Source: Mermis nigrescens (Eukaryota; Nematoda; Enoplea; Mermithida; Mermithidae). Taken from it: a DNA stretch of 64,000 nucleotides. The stretch is from the NCBI GenBank assembly GCA_036768485.1, contig JAVLUZ010000191.1:2516953-2580952 (forward strand), in the 5' to 3' direction. This document shows positions 12,934 through 24,282 of the stretch, one piece after another. Under the pieces are notes generated by a model. It did not search any database. It was not told the origin of the DNA and saw only the letters and a program-made list of their open reading frames with translations. Every line of letters starts with the position of its first letter. Within the stretch, counting starts at the first letter, position 1. The translations under genes and the position numbers were made by a program.

Positions 12934-14328
12934 CAGAGGCGTAGCCAGGATTTTGGTTTGGAGGGGGCATGCACAAGAATTTTTAAAGACCACTTTTGCA
13001 TCGAATGCTCTGATGTGGTACAGTGGCACGATGTATTGTAAAATTGAGTTTTTCGACCATTAGTTGTGTAGCCTGGCTGATTTATGGGTTTCTGACGATC
13101 AGCAATACAAAAAGTGTGAAGCCGGTGCAAAGCGCCGAAATTTTTAATTTTTTTACCGTTTTCGTGTAGAATTTACGGCTTTTTTTATAGACAGACAGAT
13201 CGGAAATCATGAGTGACTCAAAATGCCCAAAAATTAAATCATTTTTACCGCCGTTAACATTTTGTAGCCCTGTATTTGTGCAAAACAATTTTGACATAAT
13301 GCCGTAAGTTCAGGCTTTTCTAAGAGGAAAACTGCGCATTAATAACTTAGTATGAAGCACTAGAATATTTTGACTAATTCACGCTTCTAAACGCAATGCT
13401 GGAGCTTTAAAAAGAGAAACAACTGTAACCGGCGGAGCTATACACCAGAAAATTTTGACGCTTTTGCTCTTTAAACTTAATTTATACCTTTACATCATAC
13501 AGAACAGACAAACTTCCCAGCGCCGCCGAAAACTTTAGGAAATTTCTAACCCTTTTACCCCTTTTTGTCCTACCAAAATTTTTTTACACGTGAAGTAGGT
13601 TTTACGGCTGGCAACAGCGGGGTCCGTTGCCGTGCCCCGTAAAATTTTGTAAACAATGCACTTCAAGGTTGAATACTAGTGTTAAAATTTTTGCAGAATC
13701 GGCCAAATCGTAGTTCTGAATTAAGCCCGAAAACAGTTAAAATTGAACGACTCACACGAGACTTCTCAGCTGAAATGCGTTTTTCGACCTCTGCTAAGTA
13801 TGCAGCAAAGGGTCCCTGGAAAATGTATCCATGAAAATTTTATTCTTACCGTTTTCAGACCCATTTGCAGCCTTCTTATTAACAGGATGTAGTTCAGAAA
13901 AACAGAAAATGCCTAAGAACACAAGAAAATGCGGATATTCTTTTCGATTACAGTAGAATTATGTGTCCTTGTAAAGAAAGACAAACAAAGCAGAGAATAA
14001 GCAAACTAGTACGCAACCATTTTCACACTTTTACTATTATGCTCCATAAGCATGCGCAGTTTCATTCAACGAACAAAGAGTGGATTAAATCATTAAAGTG
14101 ATCTGAAGCGCTGGATTATTTTAGCTTATTCAAGCTTCTAAACTCACGGATCTATATAACAATAAATAATAATTACTCGGTGCTAAGCGCCGGAAGATTT
14201 TGACGTTTTTTGCCTCTTTGAACTCAATTTTCTGATCACAATTATTGCACCAGAAAAATCAACAAAATTTTAGAAAAATTTTCGGAGGGGGCATATGCCC
14301 CCTATGCCCCCCCCTGGCTACGCCCTTG
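12934..14328. mobile_element. hAT-like non-autonomous element, 1.4 kb
   Basis: The left end is CAGAGGCGTAGCCAGG and the right end, read inverted, is CAAGGGCGTAGCCAGG. A perfect 8-bp duplication ATTTACAA flanks it (12926-12933 and 14329-14336), which is the hAT signature. There is no transposase frame. Two copies of the GC-rich palindrome (near 13120 and 14183) lie inside, each followed by an AT-rich run. Confidence 0.88.
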
Positions 14329-14795
14329 ATTTACAAAAAGCGCCTTTTTACTAAACGTTAGCAGCGTTTAGTTTAAACAAAAATTTATCGTTTACTTTTG
14401 TAACACAAGCAGCTCCATATATTACGCCGTAAAGCAAGCAATTTTTTCTCCGTCCGCTGAATCAGTAAATTGAAATTTAAAGCAGATAGAAATTATATAC
14501 TGACTGAACAACTCACAGTTTATCGGCAACGGAACCAACGAATGTACCGAAAACTACGCTGGATCCAAATCCAGCAACAAAAAGTAATTCTATGTCATGC
14601 TTTGACATATTGTAACTGTCGTACAAAGCATATACATGCGGACCTTGTAACCAATCGCTGCCTGAATTTACAGTCTACATAGCTACTTAGCAATTGACCA
14701 CATGTATATATGAAATTCGACAAATTAGATGTATATTAGTCAAAAATAACGTACGTAAAATATGGTGCATGGGGTTACTGTAGGTATGCTAGTAC

Positions 14796-15240
14796 CAGTG
14801 TTTTTTTTACAAGGTCCGTTTGAACATGTACAAAGATGGTCCCTAAAAGTCTTTGTACATTTCGTACACACAAATTTTTGGGTACTATAATATGGTACCG
14901 TAGCGATTTTAGTGTGGCAAAAACAGTTGTTCGACCTTTGGTTACGTATTTTAGCAATTTCTATGTTTCTGAGGGCAAAAATCAGTAATAATCGTCTCAA
15001 AACGGCGCGAAGCGCCAAAAAATTTAGCATTTTTCCTTTCAAAATGCAATTTCTGAAATTATAAAGATATATCGAACACACAATTTCTCATTTTCGGCGC
15101 GGAGCGCCGAGAATTTTGGCGAATTTCGAACCTTTTTTGCAGTTTTTGTCTTCCAAAAAATCTTTGTACATGTACAAAGACGGTCCCCAAAAGTCTTTGT
15201 ACATCGCGAAAAATCTTTGCCGAATACAAAAAAAACCGTG
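14796..15240. mobile_element. hAT-like MITE with TCTTTGTACA arms, copy A
   Basis: It starts CAGTGTTTTTTTTAC and ends ACAAAAAAAACCGTG. The flanking octamers GCTAGTAC (14788-14795) and GCAAGTAC (15241-15248) match at 7 of 8 positions. Both arms carry ACATGTACAAAGA followed by GGTCCC and AAGTCTTTGTACAT, so each subterminal region can fold on itself. Two GGCGC palindromes sit in the middle (15004 and 15096). The minus-strand frames over it are translations of the repeat. Confidence 0.82.
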
Positions 15241-15547
15241 GCAAGTACACGTATCTTTTGATTCGCTGAGCGGAAATTTAAAGGATTCAACAAACACGAT
15301 AGAACAGTGAACCAGAACTACTACAGACAACATTGTACAACCCCTAGTGAAGAAACCGTGATTTGCAAGGCTACAAAGGGTCTACAGTCTCGCACAGATC
15401 GCCTCCAAATAAAGCTAGAGGATCACTATGTAGACTGCAGATCTTTTGTATGAAACACATCGAAAACGTGCATAATACTTCATAAAATTATGAGACAATA
15501 AAACATGAAAATACGGGTTCAACAAAAAATAAGAGACATGCTTTGCA

Positions 15548-15790
15548 GAATTTGGAAATTATTTTGTAAAGTTTCAAACCAGTTTTGTAAAATTTGGAAA
15601 TTATTTTGTAAAGTTTCGAACCAATTTCGTAAAATTTGAAAATTATTTTGTAAACTTTGGAAATTATTTTGTAGAATTTGGAAATTATTTTGTAAAATTT
15701 GGAAATTATTTTGTAAAATTTGGAAATTATTTTGTAAAGTTTGGAAACGTTTTCTGTAAAGTTTAAAAATTATTTTGTAAAGTTTGAAAA
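15548..15790. repeat. 21-bp minisatellite, about 11 units
   Basis: The unit is TTTGGAAATTATTTTGTAAAA with variants such as TTTCGAACCAATTTCGTAAAA. The period is exactly seven codons, so the minus strand stays open and reads LQNNFQI heptads. I see no start codon or gene context, so I treat it as a minisatellite and not a coiled-coil gene. Confidence 0.85.
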
Positions 15791-15886
15791 TTAAAAAAAA
15801 CACAAAAGTTTGTTATACAATTTGACTACCGTGGAAACCTGAGTCAAATTTTTCAGGGTACCCCGCCAGTGAAGGAGATATTCGGT

Positions 15887-16299
15887 CTAATCATTCCTCC
15901 TACGTGTATTTAGAACTTTCACTCTATTTTTATGCAGTACATCTCCTACTACTTTTTTCTCAATGGCCAAAACTATGCATGAGATACAATGCATTGATTT
16001 TTTCTTTTGCAATATTTCAGCTTTGATGAAACGAATAACATACAGAAGAGTGAATGTAATCATCAGTGCAATACAACCCACAATTTCATTTGTTATAATA
16101 CCTACATCATTTATTTCTTCACATTTCATACTATTTTCTAAACAACGACCCTCAACTCTGACGCCTTTGAAGTTTTCACCAATTTTCAAACAATTAGTGC
16201 AATAAGGCAAAAACTTTATTGATTCTAATTTGGGGTACTTTTCAGTCAGCTCTTTCCAATCGAAAACCTGAAGATTGCAGCTATCTCTGAGAAAATATG
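15887..16299 (-). CDS. putative terminal exon of a single-pass membrane protein
   Basis: The minus strand is open from about 16305 to the stop at 15887. The first part is polar and cysteine-containing (LPYCTNCLKIGENFKG, VEGRCLENSMKCEEIN). It is followed by one hydrophobic segment (IVGCIALMITFTLLYVI) and a basic tail ending NTRRRND. This fits an extracellular cysteine-rich stalk, a membrane anchor and a short cytoplasmic tail. There is no initiator ATG, so it would be a 3' exon. A weak acceptor (TTTTTGAG) precedes the frame. It lies in an MFSD5 intron on the same strand. I do not recognise the family. Confidence 0.4.
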
Positions 16300-16544
16300 A
16301 ATACGGGTAGAAATACTGACCCTCAAAAATGCTTCAAAAAAATCATAAAAATGGCAATTTTTAGGAACTTTTCGACAAATTTATATCTCAAGTTTCTGAA
16401 TGATCCGGAAAGCGACCAGGGGTCAATTGTAATCCTCACGGCATAGTATAATATCATCAGTCATCTCCTTTTGGTTATGGAAAAAAGTGGTGGTTTCTTC
16501 ACACCGAAATGAGTAATCGTGTGTTCTATATCTTTATAATGGCA

Positions 16545-16797
16545 GAAATTGCATTTCAAAAGGAAAATGTCTCGATTTTTCGGCGCTTCGCACCGTTTTA
16601 GGACGATTCTTATTGATTTTTGCACTTAGAGACCCAGAAATTAGGTAAAATACACTATCAAAAGTTGAAAAACTCTGTTTTTACCACACTGAAATCGCTA
16701 CTAGTACCCAAAAATTTGTGTGTACAAAATGTGTAGACTTTTGGGGACCATCATTGTAAATGTATATACAAACGTACCTTATACAAAAAACTGTGCT
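16545..16797. mobile_element. half copy of the TCTTTGTACA MITE, inverted
   Basis: In reverse orientation it matches the left half of copies A-D (terminus, GGTACTA segment, GATTTTAGTGTGGTAAAAA segment, GC palindrome). It ends ACAAAAAACTGTG near 16797. The other half is absent. Confidence 0.65.
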
Positions 16798-16983
16798 TCA
16801 CATCATTATATTCATGTTTTGACTAAGTTTTGTTCAATTTGTTACGACTTTTTTGATCTCTTTTCGAAATATTATGTTTTTTTGCTGTAGAAAGATAGAG
16901 CATCGCCAGAAGCGCCGAAGAAAGATGTTTTTACGTGTACCTACGATTTTTGTACCCAAAAAAGGCACTTTATTATGTCAGCC

Positions 16984-17431
16984 CAGTTTTTTTTGTACAA
17001 GGTGCGTTTGTACATGTACAAAGATATTCCCCAAAAGTCTTTGTATTTTTTGTATACATAAATTTTTGAATACTAAAATATGGTATATCAGCGATTTTAG
17101 TGTGGTAAAAAACAGAGTTGTTTGACCTTTTGTAGTGTATTTCAGCTAATTTCTGGGTTTCTGAGGGCAAAAATCACTAGAAATCATCTTAAAATGGCGC
17201 GAAGCGCCAAAAAATTTTAAAGTTTTCCTTTTGAATGCAATATACCATAATGAAGATATATAGAACACACAATTAGTCATTTTGGCGCGAAGCGCCAAAA
17301 AGTTTAACAAGTTTTTGACCTTTTTTGCAATTTTTGTCTTCCCGAAAATCTTTGTACATACATGTACAAAGACGGTATCAAAAAGTCTTTGTATATCAGG
17401 GAAATTCTTTGCCAATCACAAAAAAACCTTG
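16984..17431. mobile_element. hAT-like MITE with TCTTTGTACA arms, copy B
   Basis: It has the same layout as copy A: start CAGTTTTTTTTGTACAAGG, two GGCGCGAAGCGCC palindromes (17194 and 17284) and TACATGTACAAAGACGG near the right end. The flanking octamers agree at only about 5 of 8 positions, so the duplication is decayed or the ends are slightly misplaced. Confidence 0.72.
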
Positions 17432-17620
17432 CGTCGCCCACCCCTTTTAGAATTCGTTGCTGTGCATGCATAAGTATTTGTCCTTTTTGTTCCATGGGAG
17501 CACTTTTTCGCTACCAAGTAATAAATAAATAAATACGACCAATATAAAGATGCAAGAATATAGATAAGACTTGCAAATGACAAACAATGCCAGTATCGTA
17601 AATTACGAGCTGTGTATTAC

Positions 17621-17762
17621 CTGCAGCAAGCAAATAACCAATTAGATAAGTAGCCTGAAATTTGATAAACTCAGGATTCTGCACGACGGATATGCGAGTC
17701 CGAGTATAGAAATACAAGGCGGCACAAAAAATGCACGAACCAATCAATACGAACAAAAACAT
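17621..17762 (-). CDS. MFSD5: MFSD5-like transporter, first coding exon
   Basis: ATG at 17762 opens MFLFVLIGSCIFCAALYFYT, a first membrane helix, then a short loop and NPEFIKFQATYLIGYLLAA. The NPxFxxFQ motif followed by an aromatic/Leu-rich helix and AAD is the MFSD5 N-terminus. The donor GCAG|GTAATA starts at 17620 and leaves one G, as needed for the conserved aspartate. An acceptor-like GATTTTTTAG at about 17771 suggests an upstream untranslated exon. The N-terminus is about the usual length for the family. Confidence 0.82.
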
Positions 17763-17973
17763 ATTTTGCCTAAAAAATCGTATTCAAGACACTCACACGC
17801 AATTCTGGTTAGATTATAGCGAGGGATATAAAGTAATCCGCCTGTAGATATGTGCCTGTTTATGCACAAATTTTAAGAATTTTAGGTACTATTTGCTTAA
17901 TCACCCATCCGGATTTTAAACGTTTTCCGACTCAAATATTGCCTTTTTGCGCAAAGTTTTTTAGAGTCACTGG

Positions 17974-18364
17974 AATGCATGCACAGTATGGGAATTGAGG
18001 GGGTGAAAACCTAAAGTGCCTTTTTTGGGCTCAAAAAGGGCCGGTAGGCGTTAAAAAAACATCGTTTTTTGGCGTTTCTGACGATACTCTATCCTTCTAG
18101 AGCATGAAATCATGAAAAAAATTTCGAAAAAGTCGAATAAATTGACCAATATATCGCTTAAAACATGAATATATGGCGCGAAGCGCCGAAAATTTGGCGA
18201 TTTTGAGTAAATAGATAGCCAAAAACCCTTAAAAAGACACTTTTTCTACTAATTTTCAGGTAAGTTTAGGAAACTTTTGAAAAATCGCCAATTCTAGGGG
18301 TGTGAAAAATTTTTTGTGGGGGGTGAAAACCCCCCCCAAACCCCCTCCCCCAAGATCATGTATG
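17974..18364. mobile_element. MITE-like element with perfect 8-bp duplication
   Basis: GTCACTGG flanks both sides (17966-17973 and 18365-18372). The ends are only loosely inverted: the left carries GTATGGGAATTGAGGGGG and the right, inverted, CATACATGATCTTGGGGG. A GGCGCGAAGCGCC palindrome lies at 18176. Related right ends (GATCATGTACGGTCATG-like) occur near 2730, and relatives of the body at 6420 and 12100. Confidence 0.65.
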
Positions 18365-18372
18365 GTCACTGG

Positions 18373-20413
18373 GCTCGAATACCTTTTGATTGGTATTCAG
18401 TCAATCTAGCCAATAAGCCACCTGTCAGAAAATTCAAATTAGAAATTGTTAGATAGGCTACTTTTAAGGGCACTTCATTCTGACGGCAAAGGCATTGCAG
18501 TCTGTGTAAGTTACAATCAGAGCTTTCTATGCTTCAGTGGCGCGGATGTCAAGTTGCTCGAGGATCCATCTTTTTGTTAGACATAACCTAAGACCAGGCA
18601 GTAAAAACCAGTGCTGATACCACGATGAATGCTCAAAACTAAGCCTGGGTCTATGCCTGAATTATTGACAGATCAAAATTTTTTTTGGGGGGGCGGGGGT
18701 GGTAAATGACGTTCAATTTTTGGCCAAGCCAAAAAACGCCTGAAAAAAGCCAAAAAATTAAATTTTTTACAAAAATCGGGGTGGAGATGTCAAAACTTTT
18801 CTGGCTTTTGGAGGGGGTGGGGAAGACCGTCCTACTTTCGGTAGGGGCATCCCCCATCCCTACTGTTACATGTGAGGGCCTAGGAATAAGCTACCTATGT
18901 ATAGGCCTAAAGTCGCAAAATTTGATATTTAAAAAAAATTCCAGCGATTTTCAATCTAGGCCATAAAACGGGTCCAGGTCCAGGATTTTACATCAGAACC
19001 TAACCAAACTTAGTCCGAAACAAATGGAAGGACCAAAGAACCATTAGGAAATAGGCGAGAATAAAGGCAGTTTTGAACATATCTCGTCAAATTCTATACG
19101 ATGGTGAAGGAAAATCTTCAAAAAATTTCATATACAACAACTTTATAGTTCAAATATAAGTATATAATGTAAAGGTAGACTCTAGTTCAGAATCTGTATC
19201 AGATACAATTCAAAATCTTCAAATGTACAAGCGGACCTTGTACAAAAAAAACACTGGGGGCCGACCTTTTTTAGAGGATGAAGGCAGTGATCGGACCGAG
19301 GTCTCGGCCTCGGCAAGGCTCGGCGTTTTTTGGAGCCTTGGCGCCGAGGTCGAAGCTGAAAAGTGCTGAGGCGCCGATGGTTCAAACCAAATTTGAATAA
19401 GTTCAATATATCCACTGAATATTAACAATTTGTGCACTTTAAGTTGCTTTTTAGCCCTTTTGACTCACCTTATCACTTTATCAATTAAATATGCAAGACT
19501 TCGTCGAAAATTTCAACGCTTTTAGATCATTTTGACTTCATTCAAGGCATTAAGTGGGTGAACGGGACAAAAATGTATTATGTTTGCTGGCTACACGCAA
19601 GATGTGGAAGACACAAGTAAAGTCGGTAATTAGCCCACTATCGAAAGTCAGAAAGTTTTTCTTCCCCAATTTTCGAAAAAAACCTTGCTTTTAGCCATTT
19701 ATAGTTATTTTTGCCAGATATGACCAAAGACTGAAGCTCAATGATCGCACCCTACAGCCTTGAAAGGGCCGACTTCTCCCTAGTGTTTTTTACAAGGTCC
19801 GTTTGTACATGTACAAAGATGGTCCCTAAAAGTCTTTGTAAATTTTATACACCCAAATATTTTTTATTTGACGACATTTGGAATCACGTAGATTTCTACT
19901 CCATGAAGTGAGAGGCATCTTGAAAAATAATAAACCGATGCATTAATGTTTCAGATGCGTGATGAACAAATTTTATGAGACTATTAAGTTGTTAGATAAA
20001 AAACTGTTTAAACTCTTATGTAGAGTAGACTAAAATAAAATTTTGCAAATTCCAAAGAAAGAATGACAGACAAAATTTCCGCTAATGACATATTGTGGCG
20101 ATTTGCTACTCTTCAATTGCTTTACAGTACATCGACACTCTCACCCCTCTCAAATTAGTCAACCTTACACCACACGCAAAAAGCGAACATAAAACGTTAG
20201 ATTTTGGAAAAGAACGCATGTAATCAATTTACACTGCTCTTTCAACATTCTGTTCACACCAAACGAGATGCACAATCACCGAAATGGTATCACACTTTAC
20301 TTTACAACCATTTATTCCACGCTCTAATTGGTCGAATGTAGTCTAAGCCACACGTGCACATTGGGGGGTATGGGTATCTCCTACTAGGACTTTTGGATGG
20401 CATACCCCTCAGG
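18373..20413. other. intergenic, repeat remnants
   Basis: No gene is supported. It holds a CTCGGC-rich block (about 19280-19385), terminal fragments of the TCTTTGTACA MITE (19225-19258 inverted and 19784-19865 direct), and a diverged copy of the 10740-10880 repeat near 19000-19110. Confidence 0.55.
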
Positions 20414-20746
20414 CAGGGGCGTACGCAGGATTTTTTAAGAGGGGGGGGCTTTTCAAAATTGGTGACTCTATATTTAGATATACCTTCGCCGGGGCACCAA
20501 ATAAAAAGCATTTTCTGACGTTTTTGAAAAAGCTCTATCCGTTAAGCTAATAAAATTCAAACATTTTGATAAAATTTTATTTTTGCTCAATAAGCTATGA
20601 AAAATGACATTTTTTGGATGCGCTTGGGCCTAAATTAATGAGAATCATTATTCTATGGCAAGCAGCGCCGAAAATTTTGGGATTTTAAGATAAGAAGGTG
20701 TCAATTTTCATGCATTTTCTTACCATCACCCCTGTGTACGCCCATG
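20414..20746. mobile_element. hAT-like MITE, 333 bp
   Basis: The ends are CAGGGGCGTACGCAGG and, inverted, CATGGGCGTACACAGGGG. A perfect 8-bp duplication CCCTCAGG flanks it (20406-20413 and 20747-20754). It contains AGCAGCGCCGAAAATTTT, a variant of the recurrent palindrome. Confidence 0.88.
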
Positions 20747-20754
20747 CCCTCAGG

Positions 20755-22183
20755 CGATTCCGGACGAAAACCGATTGCTTGAACCATAAAAAAGCGTCAA
20801 ATGACGTCTGATAGTGTAATTTCAAGTACATTTATGTGATTATTTTTGAAGCAGTAGACTGTTCAATTTATTCATCCAGACATGTTTCTTTTATTTTGAA
20901 TAAATTTGATGTTAAAGGTCATTCCATTGCCCTTATCGCTATTGTTTTCATCAAAGATAACCATAAATATTCATAAAAAATGTAATACTATTAATTCATT
21001 AATTAATGCACTCGTCTGCTACCATCAAATGTTCAAAAATTCCTTTTTGTAAAGTACAATCTTAAAGCAGTTGGTTATAATAGTGTGACTTTGAAGAATC
21101 TGATAAAGGACAATGACGACTATGACGCGATAGCACAACAATGTGAAATAGATGACGCTAAGTCTGATTCAGATGATCTAGATTTTAATGATGAATTATC
21201 TGCTTCATCAAATTGAAATAAGAATTCTGGCTAACAGCAATAAACATTTGTTTCAGTTCGATAAATTGTTTAATATTACGATTATTCTCTAGCTCATGTG
21301 CATACAAAATATTCCAAGAGTCTATTTATGGGTATATATAGGTATATAAGTTTGACCCTCGGCATTACCATCGGCCTCGACCTCGGCCTCGGCAAGGATT
21401 TCAAGTCGCCTCGGCCTTAGGGTCCAAAAAGTCAGGCACGTAGCTGGCCCTCCTATTTTGGGGGGACCAACACCAATTTCGAGGGGTCTAAGCCTAAAAT
21501 AGAACAAAATAACGGGTAAAAAGTCCTATTTTTCCGGTTTTTTCTGAATTTCAGGGGGAGGGCCGGACCATAGGTGGGCAGCACCAAAATTCTGTGGGGT
21601 GAAAAAATTTTAAGGTCAAAACTGGTCTTAAAATTGGTCGTATAGCAAACAAAACACCATTTTTCGACGTTTCTCATCGAGCACTATCCAATGGCAAAAA
21701 AAATCGCTAAAGAAAAAAATTTCTAAATTTGAATTCTGGAGGGGGTATTTTGATTCTTGGGGGGGTATTTCAACTTCTGGGGGTGCATACCCCCAACCCC
21801 CACGCCCATGCGTGGTCTGGACCATACTGTAGGCAGCAAGGCAGCAAGAAAATTCTGGGGGTGCAAGATTTTTCAAAGGTCAAAAAATGGCCTTAAAAGT
21901 CCATGGCACCGGGGCCAGGGCTAAGAAACATCACAATCATATACCCCATATTTTCTAAACTATGTGCCTTGAAGAAAATTTTATAAATGCAAAACGTTTA
22001 AATTTGTTAGTGCTTTGTGCCGAATTGGTGAGCCACTGTTGTTTCACCTTTTAAAGTCCGAACATTAAATTTAAAAGCTTGTATCGGCCGGAGAATTCAT
22101 ATGAATTCATTGATTTACCTTCTTTCTCTTGAAACTCTAACCTCAATTTGACTGACGTCCAAAAATCATTGCAAATTGCATAT
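20755..22183. other. intergenic, repeat remnants
   Basis: It holds a CTCGGC-rich run (21355-21425), a left end of the CAGGCACGTAGCTGG MITE at 21434, and an element-like unit at about 21571-21816 whose flanks CCGGACCA / CTGGACCA agree at 7 of 8 positions. I see no gene. Confidence 0.5.
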
Positions 22184-22336
22184 CCATTCTTTATCTCATC
22201 AAATATTTTTGGCCAAGCTGGGGGCGGCCACCCCCGCTCTCCCCTCAAATCTGCCCCTGCATTCTTTATCTCGCCAAATATTTTTGGCCAATGGGAGATG
22301 GCCGCCCCCCCCGCCATCCCCCTTAAATCCGCCCCT
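22184..22336. repeat. tandem duplication, about 76 bp x 2
   Basis: Two adjacent units each run from CATTCTTTATCTC through AAATATTTTTGGCCAA and a GC-rich part to CCGCCCCTG. A third, partial copy of the AT-rich half lies at about 31905-31960. Confidence 0.75.
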
Positions 22337-22389
22337 GTATTTCGTATAACTAACTAGCTGATATGCACTTAAGATGCATGTGAACTATA

Positions 22390-22924
22390 CAGTGATTGTA
22401 ATGAAAGATGACGCACTATCATCCTCAGAATTATAATAGAGGATGTGTCGCGAGAGCTGCATTTTGTCTATCATGCGCTATCATCTCTTTTTTATAATTA
22501 TACGCTAATAATCTGTATCATTCCTTTAATCTGGCAATGTGGACGGCGCAATTTTGCTATTAATAGCGCCAACAAGAAAGAAGCGAGCACGTGAATGTCA
22601 TTCTATAATTAGGCGAGCCGACATTAAAATCAATATTTTTGCCAGCCGGCGACAGACAACGAAGAATTTTGCAGAAAGATACACAATACAGAGCAACTCG
22701 CCTAAATATAGAACGACGTTCATGTGCGCGCTTCCTTCCTGTTGGCGCTATTAATAGCAAAATTGCACCGTCCGCATCGCCAGATTAACAGAATGATACA
22801 GATTAATAGCGTATAATAATAAAAAAGAGATGATACCGCATGATAGACAAAACGCAGCACTCGCAACGCATCATCTATTATAATTCGGAGGATGATAGTG
22901 CATCATATTTCATGACGATCACTG
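22390..22924. mobile_element. palindromic Tc1/mariner-like MITE, 535 bp
   Basis: The ends CAGTGATTGTAATGAAA and, inverted, CAGTGATCGTCATGAAA are flanked by TA on both sides. The inverted similarity continues for roughly 150-250 bp per arm (for example GCACTATCATCCT, TTTTGTCTATCATGCG and GCTATTAATAGCG all recur inverted), so the whole element can form one long hairpin. The TA flanks favour a Tc1/mariner origin over hAT. No transposase. Confidence 0.78.
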
Positions 22925-22963
22925 TAGTCTAGGTCTTGATCAAAAAGATGTCCTATTATCCGC

Positions 22964-23100
22964 ATGTGTGAAATTATATTTCTCCGGCTCCGGCCTCCGG
23001 CTCCGGCCTCTGGCTCTGGCTCTCGGCGGAGCAACATGGTTCAATCCGGCTCCGGCCAGATCTCCGGCTCCAGCCATTTTGGCCGCTCCGGTCGATCACT
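22964..23100. repeat. GGCTCC-rich low complexity
   Basis: GGCTCCGGCCTCC-like hexamer repeats. Open frames on both strands reflect composition only. Confidence 0.8.
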
Positions 23101-23104
23101 ATGC

Positions 23105-23452
23105 TGGGGTCTAAAAGTCGGTTGCTGGGGTCTAAAACCAGTTGATGGGCTCTCTGAAAATTGGTTGACCCCAGCAACAGATTTTTGGACCCCAGCAACC
23201 GATTTTTGGACACAATCAATCAATTCTTAGACCCCAGCAACCGATTTTTGGAGCCCAGTAGCCGAATTACGACACCATTAATCGATTTTTGGATCCCACC
23301 AACTCCAGACCGCAGCAACTGATTTTTAGACCCCATCATCTGATTTTTTAGGCCCAAGCAACAGATTTGTAGACCTGAGCAACCGATTTTTGAAGCCCAG
23401 CAACTGATTTTTGGATCTCAGCAACCAGTTTTTGGACCCCAGCAACCGATTT
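23105..23452. repeat. head-to-head minisatellite, about 22-bp unit
   Basis: The unit reads ACCCCAGCAACCGATTTTTGG. Units from about 23165 to 23452 run in one direction; the first two or three (23105-23160) run in the other (TGGGGTCTAAAAGTCGGTTG). The array therefore contains an internal inversion. A short sequence resembling nothing else follows. Confidence 0.75.
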
Positions 23453-24087
23453 CGGCTGCACTGTTGGTGGGATCTCATCTTTTAAAGTGCCAGAAAAGTT
23501 TTTGTACAAAACATAGGGTGCAACTGGTGGACGCTTCAGCTGGCACTGAACCTGGTTTGGCTGGTACCCGGTTGAACCTGGTTGAACCCTTGCCCAGGTG
23601 TGCTGCCCACATTGTTTGGCAGCAACAGAAGATACACGACACATCTTCAACTGTCAGTTCCAACCAACAAAAGCCCATCTCAGTGACCTATAGAAAAGGC
23701 CGCAGTTGGTAGTGGCCTCTCTGGACCTTTGATTGATTGATGAATGTCATCATATGCCAGCTTTTACTACAACAACTACACACTGCCAAAATTTCTAAAA
23801 TCTAGTTGGCCTAAAAATTCCAACCATCCATGAATTTTCTATGATAAAAATCTGATTCTAGTAAGCCAGGTGGGACAGTCAGTGATATAATATAGTCGGT
23901 CCGAAAGATTTTCAAAAATCTGGTCGGCCCAAACATATTCCTACCAGCAATGAATTTTCTGTGACAAAAGCAAAATTTTAGTGTGACAAACATAATAGTT
24001 TAGAGGGCAAGAACAGCAACAGCAACTGAATATCTTATCTATTAAGAAAAATCAGAGCTTTGCTGACTCATAAAAATGTGCTGATAG

Positions 24088-24282
24088 GTGGTTTTATATT
24101 CACTACCTAAAGGATTACACACTCACAAAAGTAAAGCAATTAAGAAGCTTTCTAATTTTTCCCTAAATTGTAATTTATTGCAAGAAGATTTAGATAAGCT
24201 GGTTTTCTGGTCTGAAGAGAGTCAGTTACGCATATCTCTCTCTAAATGCTCTGTCTTATATCTAGGGTATGCAAATCTTACA
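24088..24282 (+). pseudogene. LINE reverse transcriptase fragment (left part)
   Basis: The plus strand encodes QEDLDKLVFWSEESQLRISLSK-type sequence followed by CSVLYLGY. This is the segment of non-LTR reverse transcriptases downstream of the catalytic site (LQxDLxxLxxW...LxxSKCxxLxxG). No catalytic YxDD region is present. The frame is cut at 24282 by the inserted 24283-26745 element and resumes after 26754. Confidence 0.7.

Noticed and set aside
14740..15333. Several overlapping 60-113-codon frames on both strands
   Set aside because: They cover MITE copy A and its near-palindromic arms; the same frames recur in copies B-D, so they reflect the repeat and not a protein.
22539..22760. Frames of 66-71 codons on both strands that look alike
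   Set aside because: They are the two strands of the palindromic element at 22390-22924.
22964..23230. Serine/proline/glycine-rich frames on both strands
   Set aside because: Low-complexity CTCCGG sequence and minisatellite; no start context or conservation signal.
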